From NCBI GenBank assembly GCA_021835025.1, contig JAKBQY010000014.1:1-64000 (forward strand): a DNA stretch of 64,000 bases, in the 5' to 3' direction. The notes under the pieces were generated by a model. The model was not told where the DNA came from. It ran no database searches and saw nothing but the letters and a program-made list of their open reading frames with translations. This document shows, in pieces, positions 1-10,222 of the stretch. Numbering within the stretch: position 1 is the stretch's first letter; each line of letters begins with the position of its first letter. Made by a program: the position numbers and the translations under genes. The stretch comes from Thermoplasmata archaeon (GTDB lineage: Archaea > Thermoplasmatota > Thermoplasmata > Thermoplasmatales > Thermoplasmataceae).

Positions 1-181
1 CCATGGGTTTCCTGCAGGATACAATAATTTCATAATTTAATCCAATATCTTCCGCAATTTGGATTATATTGTTCATATTTTTATCAAAATCGGAATTAAA
101 ATCAAAAATAGCAGTACAAAAAGAAACGTTTGTTGAATGATCGGTTAATAATTCCATTTTTGCTATATTTGATGTTTCCAT
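1..181 (-). CDS. N-terminal part of an unknown protein truncated by the window edge (METSNIAKMELLTDHSTNVSFCTAIFDFN...)
   Basis: Open minus-strand frame from ATG at 181 to the window edge; no recognised family. Confidence 0.45.
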   Translation of the reverse strand, partial: METSNIAKMELLTDHSTNVSFCTAIFDFNSDFDKNMNNIIQIAEDIGLNYEIIVSCRKPM

Positions 182-558
182 TTATTATATGTAAATATTC
201 AATCAAATTAAACTTTATTGTTTTGAAATATTTTTTTATTTTCCATATCTAGAGTCTGCATTAATCTTATTCTGAATTGTATAAATAATTTTTAACCAGC
301 AATGTTTAATGGTTGGCCTGACATTTATTAGATATAATGAAATTCCCGTATATTCTGTGCCCGAAATAATGAATGAAATCGTGGGCAACTTTCTGGTATG
401 TTTTGGGGAGATCCTATGGTTCACACACTTCATGGAATTAACTAATCCCGTGTATTTTATAATTTTAACCATGCCTAAAGGAATATTAAAATTTTAGCTA
501 AGAATTGACAGTCTCGTTTTTATAAAACATTTAAATAACACATATTAATCGTTAAAAA

Positions 559-1848
559 ATGATAGATGAGAAATTAATGCTTAAAAGCATTGGAATGGGC
601 ACTTATGATGACCTTTTTTCAGATATACCCGAAAAATTGAGGGCAAATATGGATATTGGAAAACCATTGAGTGAGCAGGAACTCATTGAAAAAATTAAAA
701 GAATATCAAAAAAAAATGTTAATAAGGTTAGATTTCTTGGAAATGGTATTTATGATCGGTATATCCCACATCTTGTAGATGAAATAATTTCAAGAAGTGA
801 ATTTTTGACCTCATATACTCCGTATCAACCCGAAATATCACAGGGTATTTTGAATGCACTTTTTGAATATCAAAGTATAATATCCGATCTGACAGGAATG
901 GATGTCACTAACTCCTCAATGTATGACGGTTTCACCTCCCTTGGTGAAGCTGTTAGAATGGCATATCGTATAAATGGAAAAAATGAAATTCTTATACCAG
1001 GAAATATCTATAAGTCAAAATATGAAATAATCAAAAATTATGTTAATGGTTTGAATGTAAAATTCATTCAATATAGTTTTAATAAAAATGGACTGCTGAA
1101 TCTTGACGATTTGAGTTCAAAAATAAATGAGAATACATCATCCATAATTATTGAAAACCCCAATTCATTTGGACTTATAGATGAAAATGCAATGAGGGTA
1201 AAGGAAATAAAAAAGAGCGCAATCACAATAACATATTATGATCCCATATCCCTGGGAATTTTGGAACCTCCCGGTGAATATGATACTGATATAGCTGTAG
1301 CCGAAGGGCAGCAATTGGGAATACATATGAATGTAGGCGGCCCTTTGCTTGGCTTATTTTCCTTTAAAAAGGATTATGTCCATAAATCTCCTGGGAGATT
1401 AATAGGCCTCAGCAATGATAAAAATAATAATAAGGCATTTGTTATGACTCTACAGGCAAGAGAACAGCACATAAGAAGGGCAAAGGCCATGAGCAATATA
1501 TGTTCAAACCAGGCATTGCTTGCAGTCGCCGCAACAGCTTATTTATCGATTCTTGGAGAAAGTGGTTTAAGAAATATTGCATCAATTACAGTAAATAAAA
1601 GCAAAAAGTTAAGGGAAAACATGAAATCTATTGGCATAAACACGGTTTTTGATGGTATTAATTTTTCCGACAATTTATTCCACTTTGATAAAATTGACAT
1701 ATTGAAAAGTAAAGAAATTTCCGGTGGTGTAAAATTATCTGATTTAACATATATAAATGATATCCCTGATGCATCGTTTTTTTCAGTTACTGAAAAAACC
1801 AGTGATGATGATATAAACTATCTAGTGAAATCACTGGGGGGGTTTTAA
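559..1848 (+). CDS. gcvPA: Glycine dehydrogenase (decarboxylating) subunit 1
   Basis: 429 aa; GcvP N-terminal half features (FLGNGIYDRYIPHLVDEIISRSEFLTSYTPYQPEISQG; MYDGFTSLGEA); followed directly by gcvPB. Confidence 0.95.
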   Translation: MIDEKLMLKSIGMGTYDDLFSDIPEKLRANMDIGKPLSEQELIEKIKRISKKNVNKVRFLGNGIYDRYIPHLVDEIISRSEFLTSYTPYQPEISQGILNALFEYQSIISDLTGMDVTNSSMYDGFTSLGEAVRMAYRINGKNEILIPGNIYKSKYEIIKNYVNGLNVKFIQYSFNKNGLLNLDDLSSKINENTSSIIIENPNSFGLIDENAMRVKEIKKSAITITYYDPISLGILEPPGEYDTDIAVAEGQQLGIHMNVGGPLLGLFSFKKDYVHKSPGRLIGLSNDKNNNKAFVMTLQAREQHIRRAKAMSNICSNQALLAVAATAYLSILGESGLRNIASITVNKSKKLRENMKSIGINTVFDGINFSDNLFHFDKIDILKSKEISGGVKLSDLTYINDIPDASFFSVTEKTSDDDINYLVKSLGGF

Positions 1849-1849
1849 A

Positions 1850-3262
1850 ATGTATAAACAGGCACATTATGATGAGGATTTTTTAATAGATTACAATACA
1901 GGCTCGGATTACATTCTTGATGGAGAAAAATGTGATTTGCCTGAAAATATTAAAAGGAAATCACTAAAATTGCCAAATTTAAGAAGTTTTGATGTTTCAA
2001 GGCATTACACAAAATTATCTGAAATGAATTATTCTGTAGATATTGGAATGTATCCCCTTGGATCATGTACTATGAAATATAATCCCAAATACAATGATTA
2101 TATAGCTTCAATGGAAATATTTACTGATGTACACCCCCTTGATTACGAGGAAAATATACAGGGTTCGCTTGAAATAATGTATAATCTTCAAGAATACCTC
2201 AAATTGATTTCAGGAATGGATTTTGTAACACTTCAACCATCCGCCGGTGCCCATGGTGAATTCACGGGAATATTAATTGTAAGAAAATATTTTGAAATGA
2301 GAAATGAATTAAACCACAGGAATGAGATAATAATTCCCGACTCTGCACACGGAACAAATCCTGCTTCCGCTGCCATGGTTGGATTCAATGTTATTGAGGT
2401 GCCCTCAGATGAAAATGGATTGATAAATTTGGATGCCCTTGAGTCGGTTGTTTCCGATCATACTGCGGCTTTCATGATTACAAACCCCAATACACTTGGA
2501 ATTTTCGATGACAATATATTGAAAATCGCCGAAATAATGCACAAAAATGGTGCTTTACTGTATTATGATGGAGCCAATTTCAATGCTATTCTGGGGATAA
2601 CAACTCCTGGCATCATGGGCTTTGATATAGTCCATTTTAATCTTCACAAAACATTTGCAACACCACACGGAGGGGGTGGGCCTGGGTCAGGGCCGATTGC
2701 AGTAAAATCATTTTTGAAGGATTTCCTTCCCGTACCGGTCATTTCAAAGAAAGAGGAAAAATATTTTCTTGATTACAGTATAAAAAATACCATCGGAAAG
2801 GTCTCATCATATTATGGTTCATTTGCTATACTGTTAAGGGCATACTCATATATTTTAAAGAATGGGAACGATTTGAGAAAAAATACTGAAAAGGCGGTAC
2901 TGAATTCAAATTACATGGCTGGCCAGTTGAGAAATTATTATAATATACCATACAAAAAACTGAAGAAGCATGAATTTGTATTATCCACAGAAAATACGGG
3001 AAAAAGGGCACTTGACATATCAAAATATATCCTTGATTTTGGCATACATTCACCAACAACATATTTCCCCCTGATAGTAAAAGAGGCGATGATGATTGAA
3101 CCAACTGAATCCTCCACAAAAAAGGAAATTGATCTTTATATTGAAGTTATGAAAAGGGCAGCATCTATGGATGATGAAACGTTAAAAAATTCTCCTGTAA
3201 ATACTTCAGTTGGAAGAATAGACGAGGTCAAAGCAGCCAGAAACCTTATATTGCACTGGTGA
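1850..3262 (+). CDS. gcvPB: Glycine dehydrogenase (decarboxylating) subunit 2
   Basis: 470 aa; MYPLGSCTMKYNPK, PSAGAHGEFTG, PDSAHGTNPASAAM, NLHKTFATPHGGGGPGSGP PLP-lysine motif. Confidence 0.96.
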   Translation: MYKQAHYDEDFLIDYNTGSDYILDGEKCDLPENIKRKSLKLPNLRSFDVSRHYTKLSEMNYSVDIGMYPLGSCTMKYNPKYNDYIASMEIFTDVHPLDYEENIQGSLEIMYNLQEYLKLISGMDFVTLQPSAGAHGEFTGILIVRKYFEMRNELNHRNEIIIPDSAHGTNPASAAMVGFNVIEVPSDENGLINLDALESVVSDHTAAFMITNPNTLGIFDDNILKIAEIMHKNGALLYYDGANFNAILGITTPGIMGFDIVHFNLHKTFATPHGGGGPGSGPIAVKSFLKDFLPVPVISKKEEKYFLDYSIKNTIGKVSSYYGSFAILLRAYSYILKNGNDLRKNTEKAVLNSNYMAGQLRNYYNIPYKKLKKHEFVLSTENTGKRALDISKYILDFGIHSPTTYFPLIVKEAMMIEPTESSTKKEIDLYIEVMKRAASMDDETLKNSPVNTSVGRIDEVKAARNLILHW

Positions 3263-3342
3263 ACCTAAAAAATTCAGAATAAATTATAATTTTTATTTAT
3301 CAAGCAAAAAACATTAAATAAATATATTCAATAAAGAGATAT

Positions 3343-4398
3343 ATGAAATTAGATGAAATAAACAATAAAGCCACTACAATTGATTTAAAGGTCAAAATAT
3401 TATCCATAGACAAACGGGAAATAAACACCTCAAGGGGGGAAAGTGTATATTATTATGGAATGATTGGGGATGAAACCAGCGTTATGGCGTACACTGCCTG
3501 GGAATTTCCAACTGCCATAAAAGTTGGAGATGTGGTGGAAATCAAATATGCCCGAGTAAAGGAATATAACGGAAGATTAAGATTATATATGGATTCAAGA
3601 ACTGAAATTATCCTCAAGCCAGGTGAAAATCTGGATGTTAAGAATACATACAGAGAGGTAAAATTGCAGGATATATCAACAAAAACACCTTTTGTATCTG
3701 TATCCGGAATGGTTTCAGGCATAAAGACAAGGGAATACAGTAAAGAGGGGAGGGAATTTTTGATCTATTCCGGTTTTATTGAGGATAATACTTCGAAGGT
3801 CAGAATTTCCTCATTTGGAAAACCGCTTGAAAACGGTAAAATGTATTCAATAAAAGGTGCAAGGGTAGCGGAATTTAACAAACAGATGGAACTATCAATG
3901 GGTGATAAAACGGATATTGAGGAGATTTCACAGAATGTGGACTTTGAAAGGAATTTTAAGATATTCGAAATTAAAAACCCTGCGGGAAGTATCAATATAG
4001 AAGTCTTTGTTATAACAATTGGCTTAAAAAGTGGAATTATAAAAAGATGCGAAATATGCAATAAGCTTTTGAGTACTGATACTGGTATATGCAAGGATCA
4101 TCCCAATGCAGGAACGATTCTGGATATATTTACATATTTTACCGTTGATGATGGCACAGGAATTATGCAGGCAATTGCAGGAAAAAAAGCCATTCTTCCA
4201 ATAATAGGAATTGGGGATGATGAGATAGCAAAATATGCAAACGATATATACAATAAAATTAGTGAAAGATTATATGGCCACGCATTTAAAATGAATGTAG
4301 ATTTTATAATGAATGAAGAGGAACTATCACTAAGAGTGAATAACATATCAGAGCTGAATGAAACGGATTTCAAGAACGATATGATTGAGGAGGTTTGA
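3343..4398 (+). CDS. Replication protein A-like multi-OB-fold ssDNA-binding protein with zinc finger
   Basis: 351 aa; repeated OB-fold-like segments and CEICNKLLSTDTGICKDH zinc-binding segment. Confidence 0.82.
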   Translation: MKLDEINNKATTIDLKVKILSIDKREINTSRGESVYYYGMIGDETSVMAYTAWEFPTAIKVGDVVEIKYARVKEYNGRLRLYMDSRTEIILKPGENLDVKNTYREVKLQDISTKTPFVSVSGMVSGIKTREYSKEGREFLIYSGFIEDNTSKVRISSFGKPLENGKMYSIKGARVAEFNKQMELSMGDKTDIEEISQNVDFERNFKIFEIKNPAGSINIEVFVITIGLKSGIIKRCEICNKLLSTDTGICKDHPNAGTILDIFTYFTVDDGTGIMQAIAGKKAILPIIGIGDDEIAKYANDIYNKISERLYGHAFKMNVDFIMNEEELSLRVNNISELNETDFKNDMIEEV

Positions 4399-5255
4399 AA
4401 ATGCCAAGAACTATACTGAAAAGAGAGAGATCCTACTGGATTTTTTCCAGAGAACTAAGGGATTCAAATATACTGGAAGGGGAAGATAAAAGACCATATA
4501 TAATTACCCCCCTGGGTTCAAGAATAAAAAGAATATTGATAACTGGAAAAATAACATACAAAAATGATGATGAAAAACTTATAAAGTTAACAGTTGCAGA
4601 TTATATAGGATCTTTCTATATTACCGCATTCAAAACGGGATTCAACAGTGAAATAGCAGATGAAGTGAATAAATACAATGTGGATGATACTGTTGTTATT
4701 ATGGGAAAGATAAGCTCATTTAAAACTGATGATGGAATTTTCTATTTTTCCATAAATCCAGAAATGATAAATAAAATATCTGAAAGTGAAAGGTTCTTCT
4801 GGGGTATCAGAACTCTTTATATTTCCAGAAGAAAATTATATGCAATAAGGGAGACAAAAAAGAATGAGAATGCAACCCTTGAAATGCTTACAAAACTTGG
4901 CTTTTCTGAGGAAGAAGCTGAGGCGGCCATAAGATCCAGTGATAAATATCCTAATTATGATTTTGAATCATATAGTAATGCAATATCCTCTGTAAATTAT
5001 GAATCGCCCGTTCCAGTAAATATAGAGAAGGACACACAAAAAAAGGAGGATAATACACTCATACCAGATTTCGAGGGATTTGTACTGGATTATATCAAGA
5101 ATAATGATGATGGCCCAGGATGCAAATATGATGATATAATCATAGCCTCGTCAAATAAGGGAATAAATCAGAACAGGCTTGATGAAATTTTGAATGTACT
5201 TGGTTCTAATGGAGATATTTACGAGGTTTCATTGAAAAGATACAAGGCCCTGTGA
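4395..5255 (+). CDS. RPA-associated protein (COG3390-like OB-fold protein)
   Basis: 286 aa, overlaps the RPA gene by 4 bp; N-terminal RKRILITGKITYKND..VADYIGSFYITAFK resembles archaeal RPA-associated proteins. Confidence 0.72.
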   Translation: MKMPRTILKRERSYWIFSRELRDSNILEGEDKRPYIITPLGSRIKRILITGKITYKNDDEKLIKLTVADYIGSFYITAFKTGFNSEIADEVNKYNVDDTVVIMGKISSFKTDDGIFYFSINPEMINKISESERFFWGIRTLYISRRKLYAIRETKKNENATLEMLTKLGFSEEEAEAAIRSSDKYPNYDFESYSNAISSVNYESPVPVNIEKDTQKKEDNTLIPDFEGFVLDYIKNNDDGPGCKYDDIIIASSNKGINQNRLDEILNVLGSNGDIYEVSLKRYKAL

Positions 5256-5272
5256 CCTCCACCCATGACTAA

Positions 5273-5629
5273 ACAGTAGAGCAAAATAACCTCCAGGTCT
5301 ATTGTTGTAAGGCGTTAGAATTGCAACGAATGGGTTCACTATTATGAGTGATGCTGATACAAACACCTTCATCACACTAGATATTGTATACAATAATTGC
5401 GAGATAAACGTAGAAGAACCTAATGTTTAGCCTCTTTGATGTTGTCTTTGCAATGAACTTCCTAATCGTCCTGTATCCCGTCTCTATTTCCTCTCTTTTT
5501 GTACATCCTCAATATATCCTTAAGCTGCGGTTTCCTGTTTGTTGCAAATATGTACAGGATTCTTTTCTTTTTTTTCTCCATAAACTGATACAAGGAAATA
5601 TGTTATCTGGCTAAATTTTTGATCTGCTG
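5273..5629 (-). mobile_element. Decayed DDE-transposase insertion element, internally deleted
   Basis: Ends ACAGTAGAGCAAAA...AAATTTTTGATCTGCTG; minus-strand relic peptide FATNRKPQLKDILRMYKKR/EIETGYRTIRKFIAKTTSKRLNIRF with frameshift; related to copies near 27.1, 41.5, 62.2 and 63.5 kb. Confidence 0.72.
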
Positions 5630-5707
5630 AAATAAAGTGTAATTACTCGTTTAAAGCGTTAAATTTTTATGAATAAAAATTAAAATATAATAAACACATT
5701 ATTTATT

Positions 5708-6313
5708 ATGGCAACGAAAGATGAGATCCTAGAGTGGTTTAAAAATACCAATGAAAATGCGCAAAAATTAATAGATTTAAAATGGCAAATAGTGCAAACA
5801 GGCAATTATACAATTCTTCAAAATGATAAAATACCTTTTTCAATGTTTATTGGGTTCAATGACGACAATATTATGAATATACTCATAAGAACGGGTATAG
5901 AAACAGCAACAATAGACAATGAGGAAAGACTGACAATTTACAGGGTTTTACTTATATTAAACAAAAGAGTTGAAATTGTGAAATTTATGCTTGATGGCAT
6001 TAATGAGGAGGTAATTGCAGGTGCAGATATGGAAATCCACTCAATTACGCGTGATGATTTAAATTCCGTATTGAATGCAATATTAACATCGTTCTACATG
6101 ATGGTCCAGGCTCTGCATCTTGAAGACCAGTTCAATCAACAGATCATCGAAAGAACATTTTTAATGATTAAAAATATGGCACAGGAAGGAAAGTCCAGAG
6201 AAGATATCAAAAATTACCTGGTAAAAACAATAGGTCTCAGAGATGAAGAAGCGGAGAAATTGATCAGTGAAGTTCTGGACTCAGGCAATGCTCCGGCTAC
6301 CATGTATCAGTAA
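5708..6313 (+). CDS. Conserved hypothetical protein (201 aa)
   Basis: Full ORF with TATA-like upstream sequence; C-terminal UBA/EF-Ts-like segment KTIGLRDEEAEKLISEVLDSG. Confidence 0.65.
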   Translation: MATKDEILEWFKNTNENAQKLIDLKWQIVQTGNYTILQNDKIPFSMFIGFNDDNIMNILIRTGIETATIDNEERLTIYRVLLILNKRVEIVKFMLDGINEEVIAGADMEIHSITRDDLNSVLNAILTSFYMMVQALHLEDQFNQQIIERTFLMIKNMAQEGKSREDIKNYLVKTIGLRDEEAEKLISEVLDSGNAPATMYQ

Positions 6314-6332
6314 AAAAAATTTAACGATTAAC

Positions 6333-6695
6333 ATGAGCCCTCAATTTTTATATTACACTTCCACTGGAACGGGCAATGGTGCCCTGGCCGTACTTATAAT
6401 AGGCTTTATACTGATTCTGCTTATAATTTTCATCGTTATATATTATACCATAAAAATTATTACATCACAGACAGGTAAAAAATTTACAGGAGCCGAGTCC
6501 ATTATTAATAAAATTGGAATTGCAAGGACAGCAATTGAAGCAAATAGCAAAGGAACTGTTACCCTGGATGGGATATCATGGGAAGCCGTAAATCTTGGAG
6601 CAGAAAAAATAGAAAAATCTGATAATATTATTGTAATGGGAAGGAAAGGCGTGTCACTTCAGGTAAAAAAATTTAATAAAAAAATTTTAAGATGA
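6333..6695 (+). CDS. Small membrane protein with NfeD-like C-terminal domain
   Basis: ATG at 6333 preferred to ORF-track start; one TM helix then GIARTAIEANSKGTVTLDGISWEAVNLGAEKIEKSDNIIVMGRKGVSLQVKK. Confidence 0.6.
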   Translation: MSPQFLYYTSTGTGNGALAVLIIGFILILLIIFIVIYYTIKIITSQTGKKFTGAESIINKIGIARTAIEANSKGTVTLDGISWEAVNLGAEKIEKSDNIIVMGRKGVSLQVKKFNKKILR

Positions 6696-6712
6696 AATAT
6701 TATTAAAAAGTA

Positions 6713-7042
6713 TTATCCTTTCCATATTCCAATTCCCAGACCTATTAAAAATAATACAAGTATAATAGACAGGGAACCAATTTTGCCTATTGGTAAAATG
6801 GATGGTAATTTATCTATATTTGCGAATATAAATGACTTTACATGTGACAATATTGCAGAAAATGATAATTTGGGCAAAAATGCAAATCCTGCATAGCCTG
6901 CAATAAAAATGGCAATAATTAGCAAAACAAAGGATGAAATACCTTTTTTAATTGCTAATCCAAAGAACAATCCATCAATAAACGCAAGAATCAAAATTAT
7001 ATAACCTTCAACAGCTACCATAAAAAGACAGGAGATAGTCAT
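6713..7042 (-). CDS. Predicted polytopic membrane protein
   Basis: 109 aa with several hydrophobic segments; no family recognised. Confidence 0.5.
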   Translation of the reverse strand: MTISCLFMVAVEGYIILILAFIDGLFFGLAIKKGISSFVLLIIAIFIAGYAGFAFLPKLSFSAILSHVKSFIFANIDKLPSILPIGKIGSLSIILVLFLIGLGIGIWKG

Positions 7043-7396
7043 ATTTAAATTTTTGTGAGCCTAATATTGTCAAATATTAGTTGATTTTTTTTAATAAAAT
7101 TATAACTTATTTCTTTTACACTAGAGTTCTTTTTCCGATTGATTCTAGACTTTGCAGGCTTTCATGTTAGAATTTCCTGTTAACAATCAATTAAAAGTTG
7201 GCAATGCCAAGAATAGAAAAACTTTTTAACCCCTTTTGCAGCATTCAAGAGGGTAATGTTGGTTCTTTCATAATTCAACAGTACATCCACATTTTAATTT
7301 ATCTGAAAAAATAAAATTCCATCATTTATAAAAAATAGACATGTGGAGGGCCTGTAAATTCGAAAAGATTAATTTATAATAACATGATTATAAGCG

Positions 7397-8008
7397 ATGA
7401 TATTTTATTTTATTCGGCATGGACAGACTGTGGATAATGCCAGAGCAGTCTTTCCAGATGAAAATACAAAATTAACAGATAAGGGAATAAAAGAAGCCAA
7501 GACTGCAAGTAAATTTTTTGGCAATATTAAATTTGATGCGATTTATACCAGCCCCTTTTTGAGAACTCTTGAAACGGCCAAAATTTTGACAGAAAAGAGG
7601 TATATAATTGATAAAAGGCTTAAAGATGTTGATACTGGAACATTAAAAGGTGAAAGTATTGAAGAAATCTCAAAAAAAGATAAAAACTGGTATACAACAT
7701 TTCGAGATGATATAGAAAATAAATACAACGTTGAAAGATTTAGTTCGGTTAAGGAAAGAATTAACGATTTTATAAATGAAACAGGGAAAAATAACTATAG
7801 CAGAGTTCTTGTGGTAACACATCTTGAACCAATTAGGGCTATGTTTTCTATTTCTATGGATATCGATGGAAAAGCGCTTGTAAATATAGAAATAAACAAT
7901 TGTTCCGTATCATTGTTCACGTATTTTGGCAGTAAACTATATTTGAAATCCCTTAACTGGATTCCTCTTGATATGTACGATAATAATAAAAATAGGAGTT
8001 TTTATTGA
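7397..8008 (+). CDS. Histidine phosphatase (phosphoglycerate mutase-like) family protein
   Basis: FIRHGQTVDN RHG motif, FDAIYTSPFLRTLETAKIL, VVTHLEPIRA. Confidence 0.88.
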   Translation: MIFYFIRHGQTVDNARAVFPDENTKLTDKGIKEAKTASKFFGNIKFDAIYTSPFLRTLETAKILTEKRYIIDKRLKDVDTGTLKGESIEEISKKDKNWYTTFRDDIENKYNVERFSSVKERINDFINETGKNNYSRVLVVTHLEPIRAMFSISMDIDGKALVNIEINNCSVSLFTYFGSKLYLKSLNWIPLDMYDNNKNRSFY

Positions 8009-8010
8009 TA

Positions 8011-8250
8011 TGTGACCTCCTCCCACGAATGAATTCATGGGCTTCCTGTTTCGACGGTTACCGGTGGAGTCTCCACAGGCCTGAATTCCCCTCGGCCCTT
8101 GGGTACTTTGCCCTCCATGCTAAGCCATTCGACTTTACTGGCACAGGCATGCATAGTGCTATATGTGATCCGACCTTCTTCCATTATGTCTACCAGTGGA
8201 CAGGAATAATATTCTTCTGTGATATAAAAGGACCCCGTAATCTTTCCCAC
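8011..8250 (-). pseudogene. C-terminal remnant of an IS200/IS605 TnpB-like protein plus element end
   Basis: Minus-strand 71 aa ending RGEFRPVETPPVTVETGSP, followed by imperfect hairpin CCCATGAATTCATTCGTGGG and GAGGAGGTCAC terminus; family call from memory of related archaeal elements. Confidence 0.58.
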
Positions 8251-8429
8251 TCTCGTGTTTTCTTGTTGCCAATGCCATAACTGATAATTAAGTAATGCAT
8301 CATATATCCTTATACAATATGGAATTTACTATGTCTCTAAGCAAAAAATAGATTGGGATTCCAACATTCTATGACTGCCAGGGCAATAATAAATAAATTT
8401 ATATAATTCTGAATTATTGTTGGGTTAAT

Positions 8430-8843
8430 ATGAGTTTGATAGTTATAGGTGTACTACATAAATATAATTCAGAAATAAAAAGTAAGGAATCTTCAGATAA
8501 TTATATAAATGTAACCAAGAAAATTTTGCAAATGTATAAAATTAAAAGCGGATGCCTCATTAATGGCAGGATAGATGAAATTAATTCGGCAGTTGATAGG
8601 GATAAACAAATAGAGGTGGCCATGCCAAATCTTGAAAGTATAAGTGGAATGCATGTTGATATGATATACGTTGAAGGAGAAGGAGAAAAGGATTACCTGT
8701 TTTTTCAGAATAAAGATTGGAACAAACTTGTCAACTTTGCCATTTTCCCGGAGGAATATGAAATTAAATTTGAATTTAGTACAATTTCCTGTGGCTTCAG
8801 AAAAATTAAATTATTCAATAAAGGTATAGTTATAGATAAATAA
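8430..8843 (+). CDS. Hypothetical protein (137 aa) immediately upstream of Vps4-like ATPase
   Basis: Intact ORF, 14-bp gap to the next gene on the same strand. Confidence 0.65.
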   Translation: MSLIVIGVLHKYNSEIKSKESSDNYINVTKKILQMYKIKSGCLINGRIDEINSAVDRDKQIEVAMPNLESISGMHVDMIYVEGEGEKDYLFFQNKDWNKLVNFAIFPEEYEIKFEFSTISCGFRKIKLFNKGIVIDK

Positions 8844-8857
8844 TTTCAGGTGTTCAA

Positions 8858-9958
8858 ATGAAGGATGATGCAACAAATATATCAAAAATTACAAAATTAT
8901 TGAAAGAAGCGATAAATTATGAAACTCAGGGGAAAAAAGAAGAAGCAATAGAATCATATAAAAATGCACATAAATATTTATTAGAAATTGCCAAAAATTC
9001 AAAGGGAGAAGAAAGGAAAAAAAGGTTATCCCAGGCTGAAAATGTATTAAAGGCGTATAATTCATTAAAAAATGTGGACATCAATGAGGATAAAATAAAC
9101 AATGGAAAAAAAATATTGCAATCATTAAATATTGAAACTCCAGAAATACCAAACATTACCTTCAATGATGTTGCAGGTCTTGAAGATGTAAAGAATGAAA
9201 TAATGTCAAAAATCATATATCCTATGCGATATAAAGAATTATCGGAGGAATATGACATAGAATTTGGGGGAGGAATGCTTTTATTTGGTCCTCCAGGAAC
9301 TGGAAAGACATTTATCGTAAAGGCAATAGCAAATGAGGTAAAGGCGAATTTTATTAACGTTAACCCCTCGTCCCTGTATAGCCAATGGTTTGGGCAATTT
9401 GAAAAAAATATTTCTCTCTTATTTAAGGCAGCTTATCTATTATCACCCGCAATAATATTCTTTGATGAGATTGACACCCTTGTTCCAAAAAGGAGCGGAA
9501 ATGAGTCAGATGCGGCAAAAAGAGGCGTATCGCAGTTATTAACGGAAGTTGGAGGATTAACCTCGGAAAAGGATAAAAATATATTCATTATAGCAGCCAC
9601 AAATAATCCATGGGCCATAGATGAAGCAATATTGCGACCCGGAAGATTTGATGTTAAAATATATGTGCCACCACCTGATTATGAAGCCAGGAAAAAGTTG
9701 TTTGAATTAAAATTAGCCAAAATTAAACCCGTGGGAAATATTGATTATGGTCATCTTGCGGAAATTACTGAAAAATATTCTGGTGCAGATATAGAATTTA
9801 TATGTAAAAAGGCAATTCAAAATGTGTTCATGGAAGTTGTAAAAACGGGAAATAAGATTCCGGTAAACAGTGAAGATTTAATGTCTGTTATTTATCAAAT
9901 TAAACCATCAATAGATGAAAATATGCTTAATAGATATAAAATGTATACGGATGCTTAA
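8858..9958 (+). CDS. Vps4/CdvC-like AAA ATPase with N-terminal MIT-like domain
   Basis: MIT-like helices LLKEAINYETQGKKEEAIESYKNAHKYLLEIAK; Walker A GPPGTGKT; Walker B IIFFDEID; ATNNPWAIDEAILRPGRFD; Vps4-type C-terminus KPSIDENMLNRYKMYTDA. Confidence 0.86.
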   Translation: MKDDATNISKITKLLKEAINYETQGKKEEAIESYKNAHKYLLEIAKNSKGEERKKRLSQAENVLKAYNSLKNVDINEDKINNGKKILQSLNIETPEIPNITFNDVAGLEDVKNEIMSKIIYPMRYKELSEEYDIEFGGGMLLFGPPGTGKTFIVKAIANEVKANFINVNPSSLYSQWFGQFEKNISLLFKAAYLLSPAIIFFDEIDTLVPKRSGNESDAAKRGVSQLLTEVGGLTSEKDKNIFIIAATNNPWAIDEAILRPGRFDVKIYVPPPDYEARKKLFELKLAKIKPVGNIDYGHLAEITEKYSGADIEFICKKAIQNVFMEVVKTGNKIPVNSEDLMSVIYQIKPSIDENMLNRYKMYTDA

Positions 9959-10222
9959 GATAATATGCAAAGCGAACCTTCTATCTTTCTTTAGAATTGG
10001 GATTTCCCACTCAATTGCGATTAAATTATTTTTCACCAGTACCTTGATTTTCTACATATATGCTTGTATCCACTATACCTGCATTTAACATATAAAATGA
10101 ATATGTTTATAAATTCTTAACTTCATGATATCCTGAGAAGAAATTATCTAAAATTTTTACAGGGAATGCCCCTGCCATCGAAAATATAGAAAAGTTTATT
10201 TAAAGGATTATATTTATTACAT

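Noticed and set aside
1-18. CCATGGGTTTCCTGCAGG resembling the IS605-like end at 8035 (CATGGGCTTCCTG)
   Set aside because: Lies within an open frame at the window edge with no boundary motif visible; likely coincidence.
236-497. Opposed short ORFs 236..472 (-) and 309..497 (+)
   Set aside because: Overlapping antisense short frames in an intergenic region; no family resemblance or start context.
8005-8280. 91-aa plus-strand ORF over the TnpB-like remnant
   Set aside because: The minus-strand frame has the element-like C-terminus; the plus frame is its complement.
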